In this document: positions 37,201 to 50,537 of the stretch, piece after piece | Layout of the letters: each line of letters opens with the position of its first letter | How positions within the stretch are numbered: position 1 is the first letter of the stretch | Assembly: GCA_018907035.1 (NCBI GenBank) | Contig: JACCIC010000168.1 | Coordinates: 549,501-613,500 of the forward strand | DNA from: Sycobia sp. Sy_11 | Lineage: Eukaryota > Arthropoda > Insecta > Hymenoptera > Epichrysomallidae | DNA: 64,000 bases | Reading direction: 5' to 3' | Notes under the pieces: generated by a model | Told to the model about the DNA's origin: nothing | Seen by the model: only the letters and a program-made list of their open reading frames with translations | The model's database searches: none | Position numbers and translations under genes: made by a program

Positions 37201-39208
37201 TGATTCATACTAACTAAGTAACCCTCGAGAAAGCAAACTTTTGCGCCTCAAAAACAATTCTAATAAAATAACGAACGAAGCATGAGGAACTCAGGTTTTG
37301 TGTTTATCCTCTCGGCTGGCTTCTGTTGATTTCGGTTGATTTTTGATAACTATTCAACCACTAAAATTCTTCGTCCCACCCTCCCATCAATGAACACCGA
37401 AATAATATTTCGATGTAAAATATTATTTACTATAGAACGTAAAAATTATCATTACCTTCATGACTTCCCGAAACTTTCCGATTTCTCGTGTGATTAGATC
37501 GCGCTTACTTTCTTCAATTTCAGCATCATCCAGAGTCAGGATCTTTGCAACCGTAGTTTTAATAGGTTCTTCTAAATAATTGAATTTATAATTTAGATCA
37601 TTCACATAAATAAAAATTAATACTTTGTAGAATTTTATGGAATTTATTTAAATAACAGATTAATATTTTGCAGCACTAACCTGAACTATTTTGTACTATC
37701 TCCAATTCTGTTAAATGCTCTGAAATGATTTGTTGGATACGAGTGTGAGCTTCGGAATCGACTGCTTTCATACCTTCGTCCATATAGTCATCACTGTCAT
37801 CCGACTCTGCAGTTTCTGTTGTTGTTTCATCTTGTAAAGGAGACGAACCTCCCTTAAGCTTTTTCCGCCTTTCAGCTACAAAATTTTTTATTACATAGAA
37901 TTTATTCTAAATTATGATACTATTGTTTTCAATCTATCTATCAATATCAATATTAATTATTATTTAATATATAATTTTCATAAAATTTTTTATATAAATT
38001 AAATTTTATAAGTATATGCAAAAAATCTACGAACTTTTGAATTGATCTAATGCAACTTTTGTTTTTGCATCAACTTTGACAACTAATTTCTTGTTGCCAA
38101 TTTCCATATCGTGTAATATTCGAATAGCTCTTAATCCAGCATCTGGACCAGCATATTCACAAAATCCAAAAGCTTGAACTCTTTTCCATGAAAGAACGTG
38201 TCCGCAAGCTCCAAGTATCTGCCTTATCATTATATCAGGAGCACGATCCATGATATTACCAACAAAAACAGTAACTGGTGGACCTGTTTCTCGTTCTCTT
38301 TTTGGCCGTGGTGCTTCAGGCCTGGGTGGTGGAACCCTTTGATACCGAACTGCAGGAGCTGAAGTTTGCATTGCAGAAACTGGTGTAGGTACCATCTACA
38401 GAAGTAAATAATAAAACCATATTATCTATTAATAAACATTATACTAAAATCCTTAAAGGCAGCATACATCTATAATTAATATATATTTTTTAAGATTGAT
38501 TAAAATTATAATAACTCTATGATATATAAAAAGTACAATTTATTAGAAAGCATTAAGCTTCTAGAATTCTTTATATAGTAACAGTAAAAATAGCAAGCAC
38601 AGTCTAATAAATGATTGACAAATAATTTGTGTTGACAAATAACTATCTTTTAATTAGATCAAAGCATTAATCTATGATCTAAAAATATATTACTAAATAT
38701 TTAACACTATATCAAAACTTTATTAAATCGTTTAAAAAATATAAATGAATTTAAATAATTACAAATGATAAATTTGAAAAGTTTATAAAATATGGCAATA
38801 GATCAAAATAAAATCTCAAATAATCATAGACACTACATATCATTAAATCTAAGAAGATGTATATACAAAGTACGTTTGTGTGTGCGCGAGCGCGGGTGTA
38901 TGTGTGTGCGTGCGCGCGAGTGTGCACGCGCTTGCGCATGCATGTGTACTCTTATGTGCATTTGCCAACATACACAAATGCTGACAAAAAAGTTAAGATT
39001 GTCAGTTTTTAGTTCAATACTGACAAGAAAGTTAAGCATTGTCAGTTTTTAGTTCATCGATTAATTAAAAAATGGTTATATCAATGATTCTACAACTTAC
39101 ATGAGGCATCGGCATCACACCTCCCATCATGGGCGGTGGAGCACCAACCATGTAAGGCATTGGTGGCATTCCAGGGATGCCCATTGGAGTTTGTCCAGGA
39201 TATGACAT
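31271..39208 (-). CDS. RBM25: RNA-binding protein 25 (RRM, RD/RE-rich, PWI)
   Basis: Eleven exons join in phase: 39208-39101, 38395-38035, 37875-37681, 37571-37456, 34820-34609, 34150-33346, 33149-32675, 32469-32284, 31832-31660, 31593-31447 and 31363-31271, giving 956 residues (human 843). A Pro/Met-rich N-terminus leads into an RRM at about 77-147 with RNP2 VFVGNI and RNP1 AFGFCEYA. Exons 3-4 hold an acidic region and the conserved SKRDLITREIGKFRE motif. Exons 5-6 encode a highly charged RD/RE/ER-repeat region (about 261-599) that is largely alternating Arg-Asp and Arg-Glu and ends in a coiled-coil-like KKRLKRD/EREAKRL stretch. Exon 7 has a His-rich tract. Exons 9-11 form the C-terminal PWI domain (about 853-954, with RPWINKK). 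RBM25 is a nuclear-speckle factor that binds exonic enhancers, contacts U1 snRNP and modulates 5' splice-site choice. The weak donors GTTCGT (exon 2), GTTAGT (exon 3) and GTTGTT (exon 5) are notable. Divergent from VRK1. Confidence 0.95.
34821..37455. other. Long RBM25 intron 4
   Basis: This 2.6-kb intron is far longer than its neighbours. It contains a 76-bp tandem duplication and two short minus-strand segments flanked by good splice signals, both discussed under findings. No independent gene is supported. Confidence 0.6.
36205..36356. repeat. 76-bp tandem duplication
   Basis: Two adjacent 76-bp units (36205-36280 and 36281-36356) share the core ATAAATGAATGAATTTTGTC and the ending TAATATTGACATTTCTTTTT, with only a few substitutions between them. 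Confidence 0.85.
38880..38946. repeat. Degenerate TG/CG-rich simple repeat
   Basis: An imperfect (TG)n and (GCGC)n tract in RBM25 intron 1, one of very few simple repeats inside the central gene block. Confidence 0.6.
38981..39058. repeat. 39-bp tandem repeat, each unit with an internal inverted repeat
   Basis: Two units begin at 38981 and 39020. Each contains CTGACAA followed about 11 bases later by TTGTCAG, then TTTTTAGTTCA. They lie in RBM25 intron 1, about 40-120 bp past the exon 1 donor on the minus strand. Confidence 0.8.
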
Positions 39209-42120
39209 TTTAAATAAGAAATAATTCTACTCCTTCAGTTTTACTGTTTCACCTAAAAAGAAAAATCTTTCTGAAAAAGCAATATTAAAATAAAAATAAA
39301 TTCAATCTTCTAACTCAATTTGCACAACTATAAAGTCAATTATTCTACATGATTGAAGTAATCCCACTTTTATGAATAAGAATAAAAATAGTAAACAAAC
39401 AATGTAAATAGCATAACTTACAAAATAACTATAACTATAAAAATAGAATCAATATATAACAAAAATTGCGTATTATCAGTATTACACATTGCATTAAAAT
39501 AAAAGTTATAATCGTCGACCTAAATTTATATAATAATTTATTACACTTATAATATAATTATTTCTAGTAATGAAAAATATTTCTAACGTAGAAGTTAATT
39601 GCCCGCTGACATTTTTTCTTTGCGTACTAAAGGAAAGTTATAAGAGTAAACCTAACCTATGAAAATGCTACGTACCCGCAGAAGTTTATTTTAGCATACA
39701 CTTTTCGTGGATATATATCAAATATATAATGTAAACAATTATTGTATATTTCGAATTTATAGATTTACTAACTTCTCTAGATCACAAAAATCTTCTGTCG
39801 ATAGCCATAGCAAGAACTCAACGTCATCACGCAATTTAGTTGCCTCCTGAAAATGATCCACGAGGTTAAAAAGGAATATTGATGCAACGACTCTATCGCT
39901 TTCACGTTCAAGTTTAAAACATAGACGTTTTTTCTATCTCAATGAAATTTAAGACTATAGTTAGCCTTAGCCATCGTCAGCCTGTCTCCACTCTGCACTA
40001 TTCCCGCATACAAGAACACCGCGGCTATGCAATACAATATCCAATGTGTATCAGCTATCAACGAGCAACTCCGACGCCATTGCGATTTTTCTCGCTTTGG
40101 TGTAAATGTGCGCAAACTCGAAACTTATACCAACTCGTATATTAGGGTCTTTATAAGCTTGTACCCGCACTAATTTATGCTAAGTCTTATTGCATTCACG
40201 AAAATATTTGATTTTTCTTAGCGTTTTTTAAACGTAAAATGTTAATTGCCTGCTACTTAGAAATATCCTTTTAGAATACTGTGAATAAATAAATAAGAGT
40301 CCGTAGAAATAGAAAGTTCGTTTGGAGCCTCCATATAGACGTATGGGAGATTGAGAGCTGATGGAAGCGCCTTCTCACAGCAAATATTTGATTCCCATGA
40401 TTGGGAATGGGGAATGGGGCGTCGTACGGCTTACAGTTAAGTTGGAATTGGAACGGAACATCTAGTGTGACCTAGGTCTGACCAAATCTGACATGGTCTG
40501 ACCCATGTCAGCCCTTGTCATCAGGTCTGGCCTGGTCTGGCCTGGTCTGGCCTGGTCTGGCATTAGATGTGTGTCTGGTCTGATTACATATCTAATATCT
40601 ACTGATATCTATTTGTATCTATATCTATAGAGTGAATATGCCTACTTCTGCTATTTGCTGCTATCCATAATTATATACATACATTCCCACACGCATAATT
40701 GTAATGTCATAATCCTTATCAAACATCAAACTATACTAGACTATGCCTGACTATACATAGTATACAATCAAAACCGGTATCCGGTAATAGTAATTCTAAC
40801 TTCGTTCTATTAAATATTCATTTCTAGATTTTTTCATAAATAGATTATTTTTTTATTTTTTAAAAAATAATGTAATTTCAATCATTATGAATTAACATTA
40901 AATTTTCGAATGCTATGTGCAGGATGTATCGCATGTATACTGAGTATACAAGGTAATTTGGTAAGTGTTATCAGGTGTTATCTCACTGTTATTTTGGTGT
41001 TATTGGTGGTCTATGCACAGTTATATCAGATATATAACCGTATACATAGCAACCAATTGCAACGAAAATAGACATCAATCCGAGGATACATTTTGGTAAA
41101 TGGTAAATGCAAATAGATAAATCTGGTTAAATAGTTATATTTTCTTTAGTGAACCAAAATATTAAAATCAAAAAAATTTCTGAAATGGTTTAAAAGAAAT
41201 TTTTTGATATTAAATAATTTGTTTTTAATATAATCTCTAATAGTATACTTCAATATGACTATAATAAAAAAATGCCAAACATATATTTTTATATATTTTT
41301 ACTCATAATTTGTATCCACCTTGCCTTGATAATGACATATATTTTATGGCATATGTGTTAATAGGATATTAAATAATATTTAAATCATATTATTTCATTT
41401 TAAGATATTGCGTAGAATTGCGTGCGTGAAGAATATTGTAATATCATACATATTTGAAAGTATCATAATTCATATAATACGATAACTCTGACCAGAGCTG
41501 TAACAATAGTACCCACACCACACCTGCCCACACCGCTAGAGCACCAGCAAGCACCAGCCTCAAATGACTCGAATATACTCAAATTCGTCAGGAGTTCTCA
41601 AAAGTATCTAGCCAGATCAGCCTGATCTGTAACTGTATATATAAAATAAATACAGTCTTTTCTGGTTTTCTATGTTTGTCTATTATGATAGAACGCACTT
41701 TTCTATAATAGAGGCACATTCGACGATTCGAAATTGCACATCCCGCTTTCAAAATTGAATCGAAAAAAAATATTGTATCTTACATTCATCATTTATTACA
41801 TTGAAAGAATAAAATTAAATAATGCAATAAACTATAAAAAAATTAAATTCTGATGGTAAATGAAAATTTGACTTGAGGTATAATAATAATCTAGTAGTGC
41901 CAGGTTGTGCCGTACTGTACACTGTATACTGTGCTCCGTGCCGCTTTTACAGTCCATACTTTGTGTCTTTAAGAACACGCATTTCAGCTGATCGGCTTTC
42001 CAACGGAATATACATTTCAGAAAATGGCAGAGTACATATCTTTACTGTCAACAAGTCTTATCCTTTTTGTATAAATTATTGACGAAAGTTTTAGCTAGTT
42101 AAGGAAACAAAGTGTGCAAA
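39209..42120. other. Divergent intergenic region between RBM25 and VRK1
   Basis: It should contain both promoters. The RBM25 leader lies next to 39209 and a possible VRK1 leader exon ends at 42166. It contains a short minisatellite with a nearby palindrome (40,470-40,562) and AT-rich DNA. No coding sequence is supported. Confidence 0.55.
40521..40562. repeat. 10-bp minisatellite
   Basis: Four perfect tandem copies of a 10-bp unit (tcaggtctgg, then cctggtctgg repeated), directly after other TCTGAC-type motifs. Confidence 0.85.
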
Positions 42121-42166
42121 TTTAATGTGTAATATTTTAGCGTTATGCATCTGACTTTTCTTAACG
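42121..42166 (+). other. Possible VRK1 5' UTR exon end
   Basis: A strong donor (taacg|gtaagta) follows 42166, and an acceptor (atttttag) ends at 43558, 27 bp before the VRK1 ATG. Splicing between them would remove a 1.4-kb leader intron. The start of the exon is not defined. Confidence 0.3.
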
Positions 42167-43585
42167 GTAAGTATACGACAGATAGATAAAGACTGAATTG
42201 AGAACTATCTTTTTGTTCAGCTCTTATATTACTGCTAGCTTCGCTTTCTGTATGTACAATACAATGCTCTAATTTTCACCCGAGTTGATGTAAAACCTAC
42301 AATGGAACTGTCAAAGCTTGAGAGTTGTTTAGAGTCGACATTTGTTTGTTTTACAGTAATGTTTACATTAATTATTATTATAATTATACAACCGGGGATG
42401 ATTGCATTTACTAGTTCATTTATTGTCAAATTCATTTAATAATTTTTCGATTGTTCGAGAATATTTGTGTTACATTTTTACACAATGTTTAAGAGAAATA
42501 TTAATTTTTCTGAAAATGAGATGTACCATTACTTATGTCTTCTTATATTCAGTTAAAAATCATGCAAATTAATTATAGACAATAGACAGTCTTTTATTTG
42601 TTATTGTTTTCTTATTATTTTAATTTCACTTTTGTTATATTTTGATATTACTCTTAACCTATTCTATCAATTTTTTCTTGTTATGCAATTAAACAACATA
42701 GTAATTTATATAAAACATTTACACGCAGAAATTTAAGAAATTTATTTTATTCAGTAGTAGTTTTGTGAGCATGCTTTTTTTAAAAGTGTAATTATTAATG
42801 ATTTTTACTGTATCTTATATTTATATGTATGTATTGCTCTATGCAAAAGTACACATAATTTAAGAATAAAAATATTGTGATTATGACCTTTTTGGTTACA
42901 TATACACATATACACACATCTTTTTATGTTTTTCTGATTTTCTTATTATGTTCTTATTTTCTTAATACAGGTTAAACAGCAATCAAAAAGAAATATTTGT
43001 TTATCATTATTGTAAACAAATTTTTTATAATTTACTTTTATTTTAAAATATTCATCCTTTTGTTATTATACAGGTATTTTTATGGTTTATTAAATTTATA
43101 TTGATTTTAGTCGGTGGAGGAATACATATTAATGTTATATTATTATAAATAATAGCTCTTAGAATAGAAAACATATTCATTAATTCCTATAAACTTAATA
43201 TTTACTAATTACAAATTATGAACTTAAGATCTAAGAACTCTGATATACAAATTTTATTGTCAATCTTATTATTAATACATTTGATTAATTTTAATAAGAA
43301 TAATTTATTTAAACAAGTTAAGTAAGTAAAAATAAGCAACCAAAAACATCATTAAAATATATTTAGTTTATACATAATTTTATTAAATAGTTTAAATAGA
43401 GAATAAATAAAAGAGCTTTGTTAATAAACAATTAACCCAAACATATTGATTTTATGTTTTTTTCTGAAAATTAGAAAAGTAGTTATAAAGAAAAGTTTAA
43501 ATCAGCTGATCAAGAAATTCTTATAGTAAGTTAAATATAAGTAATGTATTATTTTTAGATTAATTATTTTAATAAAAAACAAAGT

Positions 43586-46277
43586 ATGGCCCCCCGACGA
43601 GCTGAGGAGATTCCTTTTAAAAGAGTGGCAGCATTAGGCTGTCGTTTACCATCTCGCCTTCCTGCAGGAGAAATTTTAACAGACATAACACAAAATTCAT
43701 GGAGATTGGGTGATTCGATAGGCAGTGGAGGTTTTGGGGATGTTTACCTTGGTAAGGCATAATAAATACAATAAAAGTAGTTAGCAAATTGAATTATGAA
43801 AAACACTCTTATTACTTTGAATTTTTCTTAGCTTCCAATGATATTCACAAACCAGTTGGCCCAAATGCTAAATATGTTATTAAAATAGAGCCACATAATA
43901 ATGGACCTCTATTCGTGGAAGTGAACTTTTATATAAGATCTGCTCGAAAGTCAATGGGTAAATTTATTTAGTGAAATTTAATTTAATTCAATATATTTAA
44001 TTATTTTATTAGTTACATATAATTTTCGATTATTTTGATTACTTTTTTTAGTTGAAAATTGGTGTAAAGCTCAAAATTTACGACAAGTAGGCATACCATC
44101 ATATGAAGGTTCTGGATCTCATACTTACAGAGGGGAAAGGTATAGATTTTTAGTAATTCCTCGCTATGGAATAGATGTAGGCAAACTTTTCCTCTCAAAT
44201 GGTCGAAGACTTTCAAATAAATTTATTAATAGTCTCGCTGTTCAAATGGTAATTTTTAAGACGTTTTTAACCAGTAAAGATAATCATTAATGTATTCATT
44301 TAACATATTATTTTGGATTGCACTAACAATTAATTTTTTTTAGTTATATGCTTTAGAATATATTCATAGTCAAGGTTATGCACATTCTGATGTTAAAGGA
44401 TCTAACATATTATTGAAAAAGAATATTCAAGAATATGAAGCAGAACTTGAAAAAACTCAAGCCTTTCTTGTTGATTTTGGCTTAGCATATAGATACCGTA
44501 CTAGTAATGGTGTTCACAAACCATTTGTTCATGATGAAAGAAGAGCTCATGAAGGAACATTAGAATTTACTTCCCGTGATGCTCATCATGGCAGTAAGTT
44601 AATTTTTTTTTAAATTATCTGATGCTGCTATGATTTAACCCTTAAAAAATATTAGATGTATACAACAGATAGAACTTTCTGCAAATGTAGGTGGCAATTG
44701 CAGCTTATGCTCTAATTATATTTAAATCAATATTTTAATTCTTTTTTATTAATTATTTAGAATTAATTTAATATTACATATGACATGATAAAACATTCAA
44801 TTGATTTCTGCATAAACTCTACTACTGCTTCAAATGATTCCATATTTCCAAAATTTAAATATTCAAACAATGCGTTAAAGTATTTAATTTCATTCTTCAA
44901 ATATTCAGGTGAAGGAATTAAAATACATAAGAATTACTTTAATTAGATATTTTTTATTCTATTAGCACATTCACGAAGAGGTGATTTAGAAACATTAGGC
45001 TATAATTTACTGCAGTGGCTTTGTGGAAGATTACCATGGGAGAATCAAAATGGTGGTTTATCTCCATCTGCTGATCCTGATGAAATTCATGATAAGAAAG
45101 AAAATTATTTACTTAATGTTGACTCTTTTATGAAAGAATGTTTTAAAGATAAAGATGCACCTGGTATGATGAAAATATTTTTTTAATTTTATTAATTCTT
45201 AAAAGTCTGAAATAAATAAATAATTTTTGTTTTTTTTTTAATGTAGAAAACATAACAAATTACATGAAGTATATTGCCAATTTGAAGTTTGAATCGAGAC
45301 CTGATTACGCGTACCTCAGAAGTTTGTTCCGGCAAGATTTAAGTTTTGAGAGTTTATTTGGAAAAAGAATGTCCTATGCAAATGAAAACTCATTGCTCAC
45401 ACAGTCCTGCAAAAAACCATATTTACGAGAGCGAAAGCCGTGCAGACCCGTTAATGGAGAAGTATGAAATTGATTATTAATAACGATATCAAAAATTCTA
45501 TTAATAGATTTTTAAGAGTCAATTCTGCATTTATCTTTCCAATATTTAATAACTTAAAAAAATTAGATAATTAAACAAATAAAATTGTACCTTTCTTGGA
45601 TCTAATTTATAATGTGTTCGTAACTCTGCTTATAGGTCCGAATTACGCGAAATACTCAGCCGGCATCCGAGCAAGTTAAAAAGGAAAGCGACTTCAGTTG
45701 GGAAGCAGTTTTAGCATGTCACCCTGACAAGTTAGCTAAAATCAGCGCTCACCCACCGTCGTCACCGCTCACTCCGCCTCCTTCACCACCGCCTCCGTCG
45801 CTCCCAACTTACGCAATGCTCGCAGTATTACAAAAGATGAAAGAGCGGCAAACTGGTTTAGTAAGGCAACGAACGAGCTCCAAGTCTTCCGAGTGAGTGC
45901 CTCAGTTTGATTATTCTTGTATTTGTTTACAGTTTTAATATGAATCGATACATGTAAATCGTGAAAATTCTGCTATTACAGTAACGAGCTCAAACCAAAG
46001 TGGATGACCCCGGCCATGGAAGAAGTTGCAATGTTAAAGAAAAAGAATTCAGAGCATCTCGACATAAATGCCAACGAAACCAAAAGACTTACCCGTTCTC
46101 GTGTAGCGCAGCTTAAAAGTTAGTGTTGTAATTGTTAAATATTCGTATTTATTTTGCTAATTGAATCCAGTTTCTAATATCAAGATTTTATCATCTGTTT
46201 CAGGTAAAAATATAGCAAAGAGGTCGCTGCAGGCAGACTCGAGAAATAACTCCAAGAAGCGAAAACTGTCCTATTAA
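43586..46277 (+). CDS. VRK1: Vaccinia-related-kinase-type Ser/Thr kinase (VRK1 / ballchen)
   Basis: Cellular nuclear kinase of the VRK family (fly ballchen/NHK-1), which phosphorylates histones and BAF. Exons: 43586-43751, 43832-43957, 44052-44248, 44344-44593, 44966-45163, 45247-45461, 45636-45893, 45982 (or 45989)-46118 and 46204-46277; about 537 residues. Visible motifs are the glycine loop [10 protein letters not shown] (46-55), VAIK-type lysine Lys73 in VIKIEP, the VRK-specific catalytic HSDVKGSN with Asp179, VDFGLAYRY with Asp207, and the family hallmark [15 protein letters not shown] followed by [12 protein letters not shown]. The C-terminal tail has a proline-rich part in exon 7 and ends in basic, nuclear-localisation-like [16 protein letters not shown]. 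Exon 7 ends in phase 0 at its good donor, but the nearest exon 8 acceptor would then give an immediate stop; either an acceptor 7 bp further down (45989) is used or there is a 1-base frameshift at 45840-45843. Confidence 0.93.
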
Positions 46278-49200
46278 ATTAAAAAAACACTTACAGAAAA
46301 TAATTAGAATCGAGAAAAAAAAAAACAAAACAACCGTAAAGAAAAAGAAAAATCTTTCGTATAAAAGTTTTATGTAAGTATTATTAACGATTAGATTAGA
46401 TTTATGACGTTCCTGCGAGAGGACAAAATAAGACTCGCGTAATTCTCGCCACTTTTTCGTAAGACTGCTGCCTTACCATAGCTATTTTAAAGCCTTGGTG
46501 ATCAAAAACTCCCAAATCCTTATTGTTTCCCTTTTCCCCCCCTTTTTTTTTATAAAATTCTTAAAACATGTAATTAATGTTTTATTTTAACGATGGTTTA
46601 TCTTTTTAGTTTTCGTGAATATTATATATAATGCAAAATATACTGTGTAGAAAGATGAATTTATACTCATTATTTTCATTTTATTCGAATAACTTTAAAT
46701 ATTTAGTTTTTATTGACATGTACAATGAAATCACTGTAATTATAGGTCATTCACGCGACCGATCTTACAATTTTGTAGCTATTATAGTGGTTCACAGAGG
46801 TTTTTCTGTCAAACCACAGGTTCATGGGACGAGAGCATTTCGAACTTCCAATAATTAATAGGAGCTGCCGGTTTCCTTGAATAAAATTGAAATATTTTCT
46901 TGTAAAAATAAGGAGTAATTGAAATAATTTAATCTCCTTTGTGATATCTGTAATATTAATTATTAAGTTGAGCGTACCTGTGCCACGTAAAGTTCTCCGC
47001 AATAGGGAGATCGCTTTGTTTATCATGTTCGTATTATGAATTTTCATTTAGTAATGTCCCTTATAGCGAGACACACGTATAAAGAATCGGAATAAGCGAT
47101 AAAGCAAAAAATCATATAGGTTTTTATTATTATTATTATTATTATTATATTTTTTTTTACTTAGAAACTATTTGATAATGATATCTGTAGAATTCTTTTG
47201 TACATTTCAATCTGTATCGCTTATGTATAATGACACATTGTACTACGAAAATATATAGAGCTCATAATAATGTGCATTTAAGTCAAATCGGCCTCAATTT
47301 ATTTAATCCCGAATCATTCACTTTTCCTTTCATCGGCAATTAGATCGACTATAAAAATTAAATAATTGCAAAACAGGAGAATAACAAAATAGGGGGAGGC
47401 GGAGAGCATGCGCCATTGATTAACAAAAAAAAAAAAACAAAAAAAACAACAACAACAAAGAAAACGTTTTCGTTAAATAATATAATGTATGCCTTGCTAT
47501 AGAAATAAAAAAATTACCTACGTTTCGTCACCTTATAAGCCTCGTAAACGATAATTGCCAACGATATCCCTGTATAATATGCGTATTATACATCGTGTAA
47601 GCAGAAACGATGTATTACGATGAAATAGCGACGAGTCCCGCAGCAACGCCGCTGGAGCTGGAAGCAAATCGAAGCGTTTCATCGGTTATATAAAACTCGG
47701 GCGTCGGGGCTGATGCACTAATAATGCATACACACATATATATATATATATATATATAGGCGATCGCGCACGCATATGCACGCGGGGGGGGGGCGGGCGG
47801 GACGATGTCCCAATCTGAAAATGGAGGGCAAGAGGGAGAGAACAGAACGAGGAAGCGAGAGAGTGCGAGAGGGCGGCCGCGGAGAAGGAGAGTCCATTCA
47901 TTCTTCTGTCGGATGCGCCAACGACCGTACGGCCAGACCTGCTCCATTCTAATAATAGAAGTTCGAGCCGTCGGGATGAGGCCGCGCAGCGCGGGGTCGC
48001 AGAAGTCCGCCCGTTCGGCGCGTCTTTCTCGAACCTCCTCTCCCCCCCTCCCTCTCTGAAACTTTTTGTATTAACAAAATATCTTACGCAGCAACTCGTT
48101 GTTTTTAAAATCTACTTGATTATGCTAATTTGCAGTCAAGATTATAAATTTATACGCATCTCCCCCCTCCCCTTCACTCCTGTATAACATGTACATTGTG
48201 CGTCTAAATACGAACGGTATAAATATATATCATCAGATATTGTATCGCCGACGATACCGAGGGCGGAGGATACTGTCCGAAAAGCGCGTCGTCGACGCGC
48301 CCTTATTTTCTGCATCCTGATTGCGGGTGAAAAGGGAGGGGGGGGGGAGCAAAGCGCGCGCCACAAGCCGCACAATTATCATAATATATATCAACATCCC
48401 CCCCCCCTCTCTTCACCATATACAGCCCGGACCTGCTATATTGGCTGCCGCCAGCGCGCGCGTATATACATTATAATATAATTATTTATAACCGGACATG
48501 CGAATTATAATATGGGAGAGAGTGTGCGATGCGCTTGTGCGTACCGTGTGCGGCACCTAATATATATATATATATATACACACGAGGGGGCGCGATAAAA
48601 TTTATGGCTCGTTTATTGAATGAAAATGATGTGTGTACGCATGAGATATATTTGAATATATCTACTCATAATACTTCTGTGCGAGAGGTCGTTCAAATAT
48701 AAATTGGACGGTATATGAATATATATATATATAGAATAAATATATTGCACTGTAGTATCTATTAGGACGTGGGAGAGGGGGTGATGGGTTTGATTGGGAC
48801 GCGTATACATAGATATATTCAGCACGTACGCACATACGCGCCTATATAAGTTCTTGCTTTATATTTCGTTTTGATTGATCTTGATTTTTATTTCAGCCAA
48901 TGCGCCGACCACGCGCGCGGATATTCCACACGCGGATGTATAAAGTAAGGCTGTATAATATATAGTGAAAGTGATTGAATGGAAAATAGTTTGTTGACGT
49001 ATCGAGAACGGATCGGAAGCGTCTAATATGTATAATATCTAATGTGTACGAGCGCGCGCGCGTGTGTTTAAGCTCGTATATAATACTCCAGTTAAATTTC
49101 AAATTTAGCTTAGAATTTATTAGATGGAATACAATTTGCGGCGATTTTTTATTATATCCACACGTAGAAAGTTATATAGACAACTATATATATTATGACA

Positions 49201-49479
49201 TTTGTCATGAACCAAAACTACTTTCATATATATATGTATATATATATAATATACATATTACTACTTTTAAATAAATTTTTAAGTAAATTTTCTTCTACCT
49301 CACATGTATTTTAATGTTTGATTAAAAGAGCGTGTTTATGGATATTCATTTCTCCATTTTTTTTTGTCAAAATAAAAATGCCGATCGAAAAATCACAGAA
49401 AGTAACGGAGAATCAATGTATCTATTTTTTAAATATTCTTTAGAATCGATGCACTTTCAACTTATTTCACTGGAAACAA

Positions 49480-49587
<108 letters not shown>

Positions 49588-49942
49588 GAGAGAGTTAAGT
49601 GAAAACCTTGGGATCGCAATGGTGGTCGCAAGATAAAGAAGAAGAAAAAATGCTACACCGTATTATCCAGTCTGTTGTATATTGGATTATGGCATTCAGC
49701 AAATATATAAAATATATTGTTTGAGTTTTAAAAACCTTGTATAGTTCAATATACAACTTATAATCCACCTACATATGAAAACGAACGGTTCTTTCATTAT
49801 TGATAAGATATATCATGTGTTCTGTATATAATCGTAACAAGAATTTGCAACGAATTGAAACAGCTTACGTGACACATGCGTACATTCAAGAGGTTCACGT
49901 AGACAAATTACAGATATATTGTAATTCTGATGTATTTAAAAA

Positions 49943-49945
<3 letters not shown>

Positions 49946-49988
<43 letters not shown>
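49946..49988. repeat. (TA)n microsatellite
   Basis: About 21 TA units. Confidence 0.95.
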
Positions 49989-49989
<1 letters not shown>

Positions 49990-50465
49990 GCACTTAACTA
50001 ATACACTTTTAATATATATACGATTGTATTATAGCTATAGTGGTAAATTGTCACCTATACTATAATAAGAGGTTTGAATAATATATCACTTTACAATAGA
50101 TATCCGTTCCGGAGGATCCATTGAAGAAAAATCAAATTACATAAAACGAGAATCATTATTAGAAAAATATTTTTAATATATACGCGTTTTTGCATATACA
50201 GATTTGTAATTGAATATATGAAATATAATGATATAAGAAATAAGTTAAAATAAATGACAAATGCTGTTATACATGTTGGAATAACTCTTGTAATTCACAT
50301 TATCTATCATTATCTTTAAAATCACAGTGACGGCAGCTTGATGGTTATTGATAAACATTCTGGGTAATTTTGGCGTACCCTCTGCTCTAGCCTTCTCATC
50401 ATCCGAATATGTATATATCTTCAATAAATTATGTAATCTATATTATATTTGTAAAAATAGTTCTT

Positions 50466-50482
50466 TTATTATTATTATTATT

Positions 50483-50517
<35 letters not shown>

Positions 50518-50537
50518 CATTATTATTATTATTATTC
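50466..50537. repeat. Nested trinucleotide array (ATT)-(GTT)-(ATT)
   Basis: About six ATT units, about eleven GTT units, then ATT units again, all in the same register. Confidence 0.9.

Noticed and set aside
46751..47047. 98-residue minus-strand frame downstream of VRK1
   Set aside because: No recognisable domain, AT-rich composition, and position in the VRK1 3' flank.
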